A stretch of DNA of 64,000 nucleotides, taken from NCBI RefSeq assembly GCF_009674765.1, contig NZ_WKKF01000001.1:124001-188000 (forward strand), read 5' to 3'. The stretch's first letter is position 1, and the number at the start of each line of letters is the position of its first letter. The notes beneath the pieces are model-generated. The model worked only from the letters and a program-made list of their open reading frames with translations, did no database searches and was not told where the DNA came from. The stretch comes from Metabacillus idriensis. GTDB taxonomy: Bacteria > Bacillota > Bacilli > Bacillales > Bacillaceae. Below, piece by piece: positions 52,144 to 60,382 of this stretch. The position numbers and the translations under genes were made by a program.

Positions 52144-52180
52144 AGATAAAAGGACCACTTATTAATGGTCCTTTTATCTA
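52144..52180 (-). terminator. Terminator of the CDF transporter gene
   Basis: AGATAAAAGGACCA-CTTATTAA-TGGTCCTTTTATCT; strong 14-bp stem, A/T tails both ways. Confidence 0.85.
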
Positions 52181-52185
52181 AGCTT

Positions 52186-53154
52186 TTATTCAGTTGTTTC
52201 ATTCAATCCCCATGTTTTGACTCCGTCTGACTCAAAAATACCAAGGGTGACATCGGCAATATCAGGATCGGTATATAAGTGATCTCTCACCCGGATTTTT
52301 ATATCATCTGCTACGGCAAGTGATAACCCGGGTTTTAGTTCCAGATAGCTTTCAACATGATATTTGCGGCCCTCCTGAAGAATGCGGAGATTTTTAATGT
52401 CTTCTACATCAGGATCAGCGAGAATCATTTCTGCAATCCGGTCCTCGACATCTTTAGGCGCAGCAACTCCGATTAATCCAATTGTATTTTCATACCCGAT
52501 TTTAACGGCAATGCCTATCAGCAGTACTCCAATCAGCAGAGTACCTACACCATCTAAAACATACAAGCCGGTGAAATAAGACACTACGATTGATACAAGA
52601 GCTAATAATGCACCAAATGTAGCAATGATGTCTTCGTAGAAAACAAGTCTCGTCGGCGGAGAAGCAAGGCTTACATTTTTGAATGCATTTGCTGCAATGG
52701 CAAATCCTTTTGCTTCCGTTCTGGTCTCATGGGCAATTTCTTTCATTGCTTTTATTAGAATGAGCCCATCAATAATAACGGCGATGACAAGAATGCTTGC
52801 ATTTAACAGGATGTTTGTGGTTGCCTTAGGGTGCTGAATCAGTTCCCAGCCCTTATGGAGTGTTTCATAAGCCATAATGGAAATCACAATTACCGCTATC
52901 AGAACGAAGAGATTTACGACCCGTCCGAATCCTGTCGGAAAACGTTTTGTCGGAGCTTTTTCAGCAAGAGCGCTTCCGACAAACACAAAACCCTGGTTGA
53001 TGGCATCGGCCGCTGAATGCAAAGTAGTGGCGAACATCGTTCCATTGCCGCTAATAAAAGCAGCAATTCCTTTAATAATGGTTAATGCCGTATTTCCGAG
53101 AGCTGCAATGCCTGAAGATTTATTCCCTTTTTTAAGTAGCTGAAAAAACGTCAT
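52186..53154 (-). CDS. Cation diffusion facilitator family transporter
   Basis: A 322-residue CDF exchanger with six helices (about 12-215) and a C-terminal cytosolic metal-binding fold (ADPDVEDIKNLRILQEGRKY, PDIADVTLGIFE). Helix 2 has HSAADAINQGF (HxxxD site). The equivalent helix-5 site reads FYEDIIATFGAL, with Glu-Asp rather than HxxxD, so metal preference may differ from Zn exporters. ATG 53154 has AGGTGGG nearby; an upstream TTG at 53169 precedes that site. Exports a divalent metal such as Zn, Mn or Fe in exchange for protons. Confidence 0.9.
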   Translation of the reverse strand: MTFFQLLKKGNKSSGIAALGNTALTIIKGIAAFISGNGTMFATTLHSAADAINQGFVFVGSALAEKAPTKRFPTGFGRVVNLFVLIAVIVISIMAYETLHKGWELIQHPKATTNILLNASILVIAVIIDGLILIKAMKEIAHETRTEAKGFAIAANAFKNVSLASPPTRLVFYEDIIATFGALLALVSIVVSYFTGLYVLDGVGTLLIGVLLIGIAVKIGYENTIGLIGVAAPKDVEDRIAEMILADPDVEDIKNLRILQEGRKYHVESYLELKPGLSLAVADDIKIRVRDHLYTDPDIADVTLGIFESDGVKTWGLNETTE

Positions 53155-53215
53155 ATGCCCACCTGCCAAATCATGATTATTTTTCTATAGTTACTATCCT
53201 TCAAACTAGCAGAAA

Positions 53216-54340
53216 TTACTCAATTTCAATGTCAATATTCGTGTTCCGGATTGGATCAAGCCGTTCTTTCCGGAGAAGGTAAAGTCTGTAAGAATGGCTG
53301 CAAATGACCTTCAATATAGCGTAGGTCGGAACGGCAAGAAGCATTCCAAGCAATCCTCCCATGCTTCCTGCAACAATCAGCAGCAGGATGATGGTCAATG
53401 GATGAATATCAAGTCTCTTGCCCATGATCAGCGGCGAGGAAACATTCCCGTCGATTTGCTGCACGACAATAACAACGATGAGCACTTGTATAACCATAAA
53501 CGGTGAATCCAGGAAGCCGACAATGACGGCAGGAATCACTGCGATAAACGGTCCAAGGAAAGGGATGACGTTTGTCAGCATCGCAAACATGGCAAGGAGG
53601 ATGGAATAATCAAGTCCAATGATTAAATAACCTATGTACATCATCACACCAACCACAAGACTGACAAGTGCCTGTCCTTGAATGTACGAGCTTAGTGCAT
53701 GATCCATATCTTTTAAAATAAGCTTGGCTTCGTTTGCTTTTGTATAGGGCAAAAAGCGCAAAACCTGTTTTGGCGCATATTCACCATCTTTCAGCAAATA
53801 AAAAACAATAAACGGCACCGTTACAAAGATAGTTGCAATGCTTGTCAGAATTCCAATGAAATTAGAAACACGGCTGCCGATATTGCTGACATTCGACTGG
53901 AAATAGTCTGTAACAGAGGCTGTCATCTTTTCAAATGTCAAAATATCATTCTGTTCAAATCGGGCGAACCATTTATTTTCTCTTAGAGCGAGAAGATTAT
54001 CCTGAAGGGTTTGCACAATCTGAGGAAAGTTTTTGATCAGTTCTTGAAATTGTTTCTGAATAACCGGCCCGATCAAGAACACAAGCAAGGTTCCAAGACC
54101 AATAACCAGCAAATAAATAATGATGATCGAAATGGTATTCGGAACACCTTTTCTTCCTAAAAATCGTACGATTGGGCGAAGCAAATAAAAGATGATCCCT
54201 GAAACCAAAAAGGGGAAAAACAGGGTCGTGAATATGATTTCAAGCGGTCTGAAAATGAAATCCACTTTAGTCGACAGCAGAATAATCGTTAAAAAAATAA
54301 TGATTCCATATCCAATTTTAAAAATTTTGTCCTTCGGCAA
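53216..54340 (-). CDS. AI-2E/PerM-family transporter (YueF-like)
   Basis: About 374 residues with 7-8 helices: FIFRPLEIIFTTLFFPFLVSGIIF-type helix pair, a cytosolic stretch with PVIQKQFQELIKNFPQIVQTLQ, then YIQGQALVSLVVGVMMYIGY and NVIPFLGPFIAVIPAVIVGFLD, and PLIMGKRLDIHPLTIILLL, all typical of the AI-2 exporter superfamily. I prefer TTG 54340 after AAAGGTGG; an ATG at 54448 would add 36 residues not seen in relatives. Substrates in Bacillaceae are unproven; some members are Na+/H+ antiporters. Confidence 0.88.
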   Translation of the reverse strand: MPKDKIFKIGYGIIIFLTIILLSTKVDFIFRPLEIIFTTLFFPFLVSGIIFYLLRPIVRFLGRKGVPNTISIIIIYLLVIGLGTLLVFLIGPVIQKQFQELIKNFPQIVQTLQDNLLALRENKWFARFEQNDILTFEKMTASVTDYFQSNVSNIGSRVSNFIGILTSIATIFVTVPFIVFYLLKDGEYAPKQVLRFLPYTKANEAKLILKDMDHALSSYIQGQALVSLVVGVMMYIGYLIIGLDYSILLAMFAMLTNVIPFLGPFIAVIPAVIVGFLDSPFMVIQVLIVVIVVQQIDGNVSSPLIMGKRLDIHPLTIILLLIVAGSMGGLLGMLLAVPTYAILKVICSHSYRLYLLRKERLDPIRNTNIDIEIE

Positions 54341-54524
54341 ATGACATGCACCACCTTTTGATGTATTTCTCACTTCCATGAGTTTGCGGAGATTTGCCAT
54401 ATGTAGCTTTTCCCATAAGGAGATAAGGTGAAACAAAATTGTTTTCATTATAGCATGCCAGCACCATTTCTCGGTGCAGCGGCGAAGCCTATTTTTTGAA
54501 TGGGCATAAGTTTATCATTATTTG

Positions 54525-54896
54525 TTATTCCCAAAGTTTATAATGTTTTTCAAGCTCACCAAGAGAAATCAAGTTTTTTTGCAGGGCTGCGGGACAAGAG
54601 CGGTTGTATTTCATAATTTCTTTATTAATCAGTTCCGCTTCTGCTGTCCGTTTTTCATCATCACTCAGCTTCATCAGGTTTTCTATGCGATGCTTAATCT
54701 CTTTCTGCAATTTAATCCATGCAGGCAGGTAGTTTGCGTTTTTGACGATTTTTGTGAAAATATCTCCTTCCAGAGCGCCTTTTGGAAGAGGCTTGCCCAT
54801 ACCCGGCAATTTTTCAGCACCGCCTTTTTTTTCATAATCCTTATAAATAGAGCTCATTAAATCTCTGTTAGATAAGTCATCATTGCTCTTTTTCAA
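54525..54896 (-). CDS. DUF1992 protein (DnaJ homologue subfamily C member 28-like)
   Basis: A 123-residue cytosolic protein with the DUF1992 core: GGAEKLPGMGKPLPKGALEGD, then ANYLPAWIKLQKEIKHRIENL, and a helical C-terminus. TTG 54896 follows GGAGGG at seven bases. Despite the family name there is no J-domain in this short form. Function unknown. Monocistronic between the B12/STAS pair and the AI-2E-type gene. Confidence 0.87.
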   Translation of the reverse strand: MKKSNDDLSNRDLMSSIYKDYEKKGGAEKLPGMGKPLPKGALEGDIFTKIVKNANYLPAWIKLQKEIKHRIENLMKLSDDEKRTAEAELINKEIMKYNRSCPAALQKNLISLGELEKHYKLWE

Positions 54897-54982
54897 GAAA
54901 ATCCCTCCAATAGATCTAATATGGATAACTTCTTGATGGATCTGGAAAGTCCTGTAAGGATTTTAGTCGAATTTGTGAAAAA

Positions 54983-55010
54983 GAAAAACCTATCATAAAA
55001 GATAGGTTTC
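54983..55010 (-). terminator. Terminator of the B12-binding/STAS operon
   Basis: On the minus strand AAACCTATC-TTTTAT-GATAGGTTT then TTCTTTTT, overlapping the last codons of the STAS gene. Confidence 0.83.
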
Positions 55011-55736
55011 AAGGGCAGTATTCAAATTCTGAACATAAGTGACATTTATGTTTGAATGAATTTTGTATACATCTTTTGCCTGTGCGGGCGTCAAACTTGC
55101 AAAAAATGCTGCTGCTCCCATTAGGCTGAATTCCTGAACGAGATTTGAAAGGTCCTGTATTCCAGCTTCAGTGATCTCGCCTACACCATGAAAATCAATA
55201 AAGATCTGTTCAGCTCCTGAATCCGCCAAAAGATTTAACAATCGGCTTGTATTTTTAAAAATCAGATCTTGTGTCAGCGGTCCGAACAGCGGAATGAGCA
55301 CAGCTTTTTTGGTCAGCATGATAAACGGGCTGGATAGTTCAACGATTCTATTGTATGCCTCTTCGGCTTCTTCTTTTTTTGCTAGGAGCTGAAGATCTGT
55401 TTCTGCCAGTCTTCTGCGGTGAAGCTCTACTTGATGGACGAGAGCTTCCATGCGTGAGTTTTGCTCTGTTAACAGAAGATAAAGAAAATCATCATCCCTG
55501 CTGATGTTTACTTTAAATAAGGCGAGAGGAGAGCTGAATGTTTTTAGAACCAGCTCTGTCTCTTGTTTATCTGATTTCAGAACTTTTTCTGCTTTTGTTC
55601 TGCTGTCTTCGTCAATTAAGTCAATAAAGCTATCCGTTTCTTCGAACAATTTTAATGCTGCAAGAGATTGTTGCTCTATGCGGAAGCTGTGATTTAATTT
55701 GAAAAAAGGAAGAGGAAGCATTTTGCTGTCAAACAT
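54993..55736 (-). CDS. STAS-domain protein (RsbR-like regulator)
   Basis: A 247-residue protein. N-terminal region (about 1-100) looks PAS-like (PLPFFKLNHSFRIEQQSLAAL, FIDLIDEDSR), a coiled coil follows (about 105-140: RRRLAETDLQLLAKKEEAEEAYNRIVEL), then a STAS domain (145-247) with VLIPLFGPLTQDLI as in RsbR proteins. Where RsbR has a DITGVPVVDT-type segment, this protein has DFHGVGEITE, so phosphorylation may differ. ATG 55736 overlaps the upstream B12-binding gene by 8 bp, which ties their translation together. Probable output or stressosome-type partner of the B12 sensor; inferred. Confidence 0.85.
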   Translation of the reverse strand: MFDSKMLPLPFFKLNHSFRIEQQSLAALKLFEETDSFIDLIDEDSRTKAEKVLKSDKQETELVLKTFSSPLALFKVNISRDDDFLYLLLTEQNSRMEALVHQVELHRRRLAETDLQLLAKKEEAEEAYNRIVELSSPFIMLTKKAVLIPLFGPLTQDLIFKNTSRLLNLLADSGAEQIFIDFHGVGEITEAGIQDLSNLVQEFSLMGAAAFFASLTPAQAKDVYKIHSNINVTYVQNLNTALETYLL

Positions 55737-56388
55737 GGGAATTTTCCTTTTCTTCTGTATTACTGAGCCATTCATGGAGATCAGACAATGCATGAAATAG
55801 TCGCGTTTTATCAGAACAGTACTCAGCTTTATTTATAGTTGAGACAATCCGGCCTCCAACGATAACTACGGGAGAGTGTTCTATTTGTTCAAGCTCCTGA
55901 ATGTAGTGATTCAGGCGGTTTGCGTGCTTTCGCAGGGAAAAAGAAAGGCCGATTACGTCCGGCTGCCAGTCAGCTGCTGTTATCAGGGCATATTCCAATG
56001 GGAGATTTGCTCCAAAAAGCTTTGTTTTATATCCGTATAGTTCAAACAAAATAGAAACCATCTTAAGACCAAGGTGATGAAGTTCATCCTCTATGCATAA
56101 AAACATGGCTTTCTTGTTGGATTCCGTTTGCTTCGGTTCTGTCAGAATGTGCTGCTGGTATCTGGAGAGGACAAAATCACAAGTTGTCGTCGCTAAGTGC
56201 TCATCGGCAACTGATATTTGATCCTCTTCCCAGAGTATCCCTATATGTGCCATAGCCGGTGTCAGCAGCTCTTGAAAGATTGTAATAGGTTCTGCACCAT
56301 CTGCATGCCTTGCTTCAACCATCTGCCATGCCCGGTTTTGATTGCCATCTAAAAGCAATCGTGTAAAAGCTGCCGTGTCTTTTTCCAT
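55729..56388 (-). CDS. Cobalamin-binding (CarH-like) sensor domain protein
   Basis: A 219-residue protein of the B12-binding type without a DNA-binding domain. A four-helix bundle (about 1-85) contains W53-x9-E63-H64 (ILWEEDQISVADEHL), the adenosylcobalamin-capping motif of CarH-type photoreceptors. The Rossmann-like domain (93-215) has E102-x-H104-x-x-G107 (DELHHLG), where His104 would be the lower axial ligand, and VIVGGRIVS for the nucleotide tail. ATG 56388 has AGAGGTGA five bases upstream. Overlaps the STAS gene. In CarH light breaks the cobalt-carbon bond; here the signal could pass to the STAS partner. Methyl-carrier (corrinoid) function is less likely without methyltransferase genes. 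Confidence 0.88.
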   Translation of the reverse strand: MEKDTAAFTRLLLDGNQNRAWQMVEARHADGAEPITIFQELLTPAMAHIGILWEEDQISVADEHLATTTCDFVLSRYQQHILTEPKQTESNKKAMFLCIEDELHHLGLKMVSILFELYGYKTKLFGANLPLEYALITAADWQPDVIGLSFSLRKHANRLNHYIQELEQIEHSPVVIVGGRIVSTINKAEYCSDKTRLFHALSDLHEWLSNTEEKENSHV

Positions 56389-56620
56389 ATAAGTCACCTC
56401 TGAATCTATTAGCTGAAGTATCATTATTTCATCACAATCATTTTAACATAAGTAGACCATTATATCGGAGGAAGAAACACCCATAGATTAAAATCGGAAA
56501 ATCTTTTTCCCAAGGCCAATTTCTAGACGTTAGGCTGATTGTTGCGATAAAATAGACTTATTCCCCTATTAAATCTCTTCAAAACGTTTTACAAAAATCA
56601 AACTATGAGGTGATGCAGTA

Positions 56621-58090
56621 TTGTCGTTTTCTGTTGATAATATCATTCTAATTTTAGCTGTTCTTCTTACAATCGGTGTTATGACCGCAAAGTTTTCCTC
56701 TCGACTTGGATTGCCTTCCCTGGTATTTTTTATCGTTGTCGGTATGGTGCTCAGTCATTATATTTATTTTGATAATGCCAAGCTTGCCCAGCTTTTTGGT
56801 ATTATCGCCCTGATCATTATTATTTTTGATGGCGGATTACAAACAAAATGGGTGGATGTCAGAAAAATTCTTGTGCCATCATCCATGCTTGCTACAATCG
56901 GTGTTTTTATCACGACGATTATTATCGGCGTATTTGCAAAATTCATTCTCGATTTAACTTGGCTTGAGGGGTTATTATTTGGCGCGATCGTTGGGTCAAC
57001 GGATGCTGCAGCGGTTTTTGCTGTTCTTGGCAACAAGAACATCAGAAAGAGATTGACGTCTACTCTGGAGGCTGAATCTGGTACGAATGATCCAATGGCC
57101 GTATTTCTGACAGTAACGATCATTCATCTGATTGGGCAGCCAGATACGAGTTTTATTGGCCTCATATTAAGGTTTTTCTGGGAAATGGGATTTGGCCTTG
57201 CAGCAGGATTGCTTTTCGGGAAACTTACGGTTTGGACCATTAACAAAATAAATTTAGACTCGTCCGGACTTTATCCAGTTTTATCGCTTGCCTTTGCCAT
57301 TTTAACTTACAGTTTAACCACGTTCGCAAACGCAAGCGGACTACTTGCTGTTTATGTAATGGCTGTAATAGTCGGAAATTCAGATCTGACCTTCCGTCAT
57401 TCCATCATCCGTTTTAATGAAGGTTTGGCGTGGATGATGCAGATATTAATGTTTATTTTGCTCGGCTTGCTAGTGTTTCCAAATCAGCTGTTGGATATCA
57501 TTTGGGAAGGTTTGCTCCTGTCGGTTATTTTAATGATAGTGGCGCGTCCAATAGGGGTATTCATCAGTATGATTGTTTCTAAGTTTTCCATAAAAGAAAA
57601 GCTGTTTATTTCCTGGGCGGGACTAAGGGGAGCGGTTCCGATTGTTCTGGCTACTTATCCGATGCTTGCAGGGCTTGAAAACAGTCAGCTGATCTTTAAC
57701 GTCGTTTTCTTCGTTGTTCTGACTTCGGCTCTGCTTCAAGGTGCGACGCTTACACCTCTTGCCAATAAGCTGAAGCTTTCAGAAAGCAAGAAAAATTCAG
57801 TGCCTCATACCCTTGAATTAATCTCAATCGGCAAAACCAATAATGAGATGATTGAGCTTGAGGTTGGAGAAGGCGCAAGTGTTTCAGGAAAAGAATTAAA
57901 GGACATTGAGCTGCCGAATGATGCTTTAATAACGGCTGTTATAAGAAATGAAAAGCTTCATACTCCAAGAGGGGATACCAACATCTTTTCAGGGGATACC
58001 TTATATATTCTTGTCTCAAAGAAAAACCGGGAAAAAATCAAGACTATATTTCAGGGTGAAAACGTAGAGAGCGCGAGTAACTTTGAATAA
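56621..58090 (+). CDS. K+/H+ antiporter of the CPA1 (NhaP2) type with RCK_C domain
   Basis: A 489-residue protein. The antiporter domain (1-390) with 12-13 helices has GGLQTKWVDVRKI, the conserved GAIVGSTDAAAVFAVLG, the Glu-Asp pair LEAESGTNDPMAVFLT in helix 5 and SWAGLRGAVPIVLATYP. A C-terminal TrkA_C/RCK_C domain (about 400-480: ELEVGEGASVSGKELKDIEL) would bind a nucleotide ligand such as c-di-AMP. TTG 56621 follows GAGGTGATG. Exports K+ for pH or turgor balance. Monocistronic with its own terminator. Confidence 0.92.
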   Translation: MSFSVDNIILILAVLLTIGVMTAKFSSRLGLPSLVFFIVVGMVLSHYIYFDNAKLAQLFGIIALIIIIFDGGLQTKWVDVRKILVPSSMLATIGVFITTIIIGVFAKFILDLTWLEGLLFGAIVGSTDAAAVFAVLGNKNIRKRLTSTLEAESGTNDPMAVFLTVTIIHLIGQPDTSFIGLILRFFWEMGFGLAAGLLFGKLTVWTINKINLDSSGLYPVLSLAFAILTYSLTTFANASGLLAVYVMAVIVGNSDLTFRHSIIRFNEGLAWMMQILMFILLGLLVFPNQLLDIIWEGLLLSVILMIVARPIGVFISMIVSKFSIKEKLFISWAGLRGAVPIVLATYPMLAGLENSQLIFNVVFFVVLTSALLQGATLTPLANKLKLSESKKNSVPHTLELISIGKTNNEMIELEVGEGASVSGKELKDIELPNDALITAVIRNEKLHTPRGDTNIFSGDTLYILVSKKNREKIKTIFQGENVESASNFE

Positions 58091-58100
58091 ATAGATAGAG

Positions 58101-58133
58101 AAATGATGCAGGCTATGCTGCATCATTTTTTTT
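58101..58133 (+). terminator. Terminator of the K+/H+ antiporter gene
   Basis: ATGATGCAG-GCTATG-CTGCATCAT followed by TTTTTTT. Confidence 0.9.
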
Positions 58134-58363
58134 GTGAAAATGAACCCCAAAACGGACAAAGCGAAATCCAGGTACCCATACGAAACAAATTCCTGTGATC
58201 ATCACTGGCGAAATTTGCATAATCATACTCCTGCAAAAATATTTATCATGCTTTTTTTACAAAATTCGATCTTTTTTACTACATATTGTCAGCCTTGATA
58301 TATAATAGCAATGAAAAGTTAAAAAATTGTGATTAATCAGTAAAAATTCAGGATGTTCAGGAT

Positions 58364-58701
58364 TTGAAAAAGCCAATCTTTTTTAAAGCATTAACCGATG
58401 TAGAACTGCTTTGGTTTATTACAGAACCGGCTTTTGATAATTTAAGCGATGAAATAAAGAAGTTTACTAGCATGGTACAGGTTATCCTTTTGGACTGAAA
58501 TCAGAAGAAATCCTGTTGGAATCTAAAATCGTAACAGTAAGCGACACCTATGATGCGATGACGCAGGATCAGGTTTACCGCAATGCCCTTCGTGCAGATG
58601 AAGCTGTGAGTGAACTGAAAAAATGGAGCGGAATCCATTTTGATCAAGAGATCGTGAATACATTGATCTCCATCTTGCAGAAGGAAGGTAAAATTGATTG
58701 A
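58364..58701 (+). pseudogene. HD-GYP phosphodiesterase remnant
   Basis: From TTG 58364 one frame gives KALTDVELLWFITEPAFDNL, resembling the stretch before the HD domain in Bacillus HD-GYP proteins, and ends at 58499. In another frame HGTGYPFGLKSEEILLESKI continues through TVSDTYDAMTQDQVYR to ILQKEGKID at 58701, the C-terminal part of an HD-GYP domain. The HD motif and most of the catalytic domain are missing, so an internal deletion plus frameshift destroyed the gene. Upstream 58134-58363 is noncoding. Confidence 0.8.
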
Positions 58702-58772
58702 GGCGTCTTTATACTCTAACTCTTATTATCTTAGTATAATAGAAGATAGATAAAGATGAAGGCAGTGAGATA

Positions 58773-59378
58773 ATGGAGATTTCTGAGATTCTTATTTTTA
58801 TAGAGGAGTATGGATATTTGGCTCTGTTTGTGATGCTGTCTGCCGGTACCTTTTTTATCCCGCTTCCTAACGAAGTGATTGTCATGATGGGCGGGTTTGC
58901 TTCTTCTCATGGGATTCTGCACCCTGTGCCTGCCTTTTTTTCCTCTTATTTAGGCATTATGACGGCACTAACCTTTTGGTTTTTTGTTGGAAAAAGTTTT
59001 GGGGAACTGGCTCTGTCTTTTTTAGTAAGAAGAGAAAGAGCAAAACGCCGATTTATTAAATTTCAGCAGTTATTTGCAAGACATGGCGATTATACACTTG
59101 GTATGACCTATTTTTTCCCGCTGCTGCGGCATCTTGGCCCAGTACTCGCCGGCATGAATAAATTAAAGTTTTGGAAATTCGCTCTGCTGGCATATGGATC
59201 AGCATTTTTATGGGCCATTCTCTTTTTTTGCCTGGGCAATAAATTCGGCTCTTCAATCGATGCAGTAAACGGGTATCTTACTAGATTTGGTCCGTTTTTT
59301 ATTGGGATTGGATGTCTGCTTTTTCTATCAATTATCTTTATTAGGTATTATCGCCGGAAAAAAATGAGGTCACGTTAA
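58773..59378 (+). CDS. DedA-family membrane protein
   Basis: A 201-residue DedA/VTT-type protein: FIPLPNEVIVMMGGFASSHG near the N-terminus, GDYTLGMTYFFPLLRHLGPVLAGMNKLKFWKF with the conserved Phe/Arg/Gly positions, and about 4-5 helices plus re-entrant loops. DedA proteins include lipid scramblases and undecaprenyl-phosphate flippases. The usual arginine in the FxR.xPxxR motif appears as PLLRHLGPVLAG. ATG 58773 has AAGGCAGTGAG. 14 bp before the next gene, so likely cotranscribed. Confidence 0.9.
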   Translation: MEISEILIFIEEYGYLALFVMLSAGTFFIPLPNEVIVMMGGFASSHGILHPVPAFFSSYLGIMTALTFWFFVGKSFGELALSFLVRRERAKRRFIKFQQLFARHGDYTLGMTYFFPLLRHLGPVLAGMNKLKFWKFALLAYGSAFLWAILFFCLGNKFGSSIDAVNGYLTRFGPFFIGIGCLLFLSIIFIRYYRRKKMRSR

Positions 59379-59392
59379 CAAGGGGGATTAAA

Positions 59393-59878
59393 GTGAATAG
59401 TGAAACAGCAGTTAAGGCGATGAACGATTTTCATAAAAAATGTGCGGTGTCTTTATTCAATGGAGTGTGGGACTTGATGGAAAAACAGGACCGCACACCA
59501 GCTGAAACAGATGCAATGATTCATATGGCACATGCATCACGATATCATTGGGAGCAGGTTGGCACAGCGGTTAATCTTTCGCGCGGAGAATGGCAAATAG
59601 CAAGGGTGTATGCGATTTCCGGCAGATCTGAGCCTGCCCTCTATCATGCAGCCCGCAATCTGGAAATCTGTCTATCCAATCAAATTGGTGATTTTGATTT
59701 AGCATATGCATATGAGGGGCTTGCAAGGGCCTATTTAATAGCAGAGCATCTGGAAAACTTCAATCTATACTTCGAAAAAGCACATCATGCAAGCAATCAA
59801 ATAGAGAAAGATGCAGATAAGCAGCTATTGCTGGACGATATGAAACAATTGCAGATAGCGGCAGAAAAACTCGGGTGA
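59393..59878 (+). CDS. Conserved hypothetical helical (TPR-like) protein
   Basis: A 161-residue, mostly helical soluble protein from GTG 59393 (AGGGGGATTAA upstream). Repeating pairs such as EWQIARVYAISGRSEPALYH and FDLAYAYEGLARAYLIAEH look like tetratricopeptide helices. An N-terminal His/Cys-containing segment (NDFHKKCAVSLF) carries no known metal motif. I do not recognise a named family. It follows DedA by 14 bp and ends in its own terminator. Confidence 0.75.
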   Translation: MNSETAVKAMNDFHKKCAVSLFNGVWDLMEKQDRTPAETDAMIHMAHASRYHWEQVGTAVNLSRGEWQIARVYAISGRSEPALYHAARNLEICLSNQIGDFDLAYAYEGLARAYLIAEHLENFNLYFEKAHHASNQIEKDADKQLLLDDMKQLQIAAEKLG

Positions 59879-59897
59879 TAACATTCCCGGGTTTTTT
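59869..59897 (+). terminator. Terminator of the DedA / TPR-like operon
   Basis: ACTCGGG-loop-CCCGGGT (one G-U) then TTTTT, overlapping the stop codon. Confidence 0.75.
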
Positions 59898-59910
59898 GAT
59901 ATATGTTATG

Positions 59911-60038
59911 CGCTTCTTTGTCCAGCGCAAGCGCTCAGGCTCCTCGGCCAGAACGGATCCGAAAGTATTGGCAAAAAGCGCCTTCACTGGGGGTTCCTTA
60001 TCTGTCGTGCCTGCGCTAAACGGGTGCTTGCGCTTTTC
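59911..60038. repeat. Hairpin-rich interspersed repeat, unit 3
   Basis: Same family as 44215-44476: TTTGTCCAGCG start, CCTCGGCCAGAACGGATC, core CAAAAAGCGCCTTCACT, then CTTATCTGTC and the GGTGCTTGCGCTTTTC end. The hairpin is imperfect here compared with the unit ending at 44476. Confidence 0.78.
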
Positions 60039-60072
60039 TTGTTGTTTAGGAAATTATAAATTGTAAAAGGTT

Positions 60073-60098
60073 GTGGATAAGTAAATAAAGTTATCTAC
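60073..60098. other. DnaA-box-like palindrome between repeat units
   Basis: GTGGATAAG at 60073 faces TTATCTAC at 60091. The left arm, read on the minus strand with flanking bases, is a perfect DnaA box TTATCCACA; the right arm is degenerate. One good box only, so not an origin. Confidence 0.35.
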
Positions 60099-60099
60099 G

Positions 60100-60216
60100 G
60101 CAAGCGGAAGCGCCTAGATCCTCGGTCAGAACGAAATCGCCAACAAAGGCGGGACCCGGACTTTTCTGTCGGATTCTTATCTGCCTGTCGGATCTGACCA
60201 AGGCGCTTGCGCTTTT
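60100..60216. repeat. Hairpin-rich interspersed repeat, unit 4
   Basis: Starts CAAGCGGAAGCGCC and ends GGCGCTTGCGCTTTT, so its ends are inverted copies. Core GGCGGGACCCGGACTTTTC as in unit 1 at 44.2 kb, CCTCGGTCAGAACG and TCTGCCTGTCGGATCTGA. Noncoding. Confidence 0.8.
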
Positions 60217-60382
60217 GTACTTAGAAGTGAACATCCAAAAAGATGAGTATACCGTTAGCTTTTTAAACAAACCTTTAAGAAGAGGGACAGTGTTTAGAAA
60301 ACTGTCGAATTTCGGCGAATGGGAAGCTGACACATCATGTTAGAATGAAAATTAGAATTTAACTCTAGAAAGGAAGATACAT

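Noticed and set aside
60073-60098. Replication origin suggested by a DnaA box
   Set aside because: Only one perfect box plus one degenerate, and no dnaA/dnaN or AT-rich unwinding region nearby.
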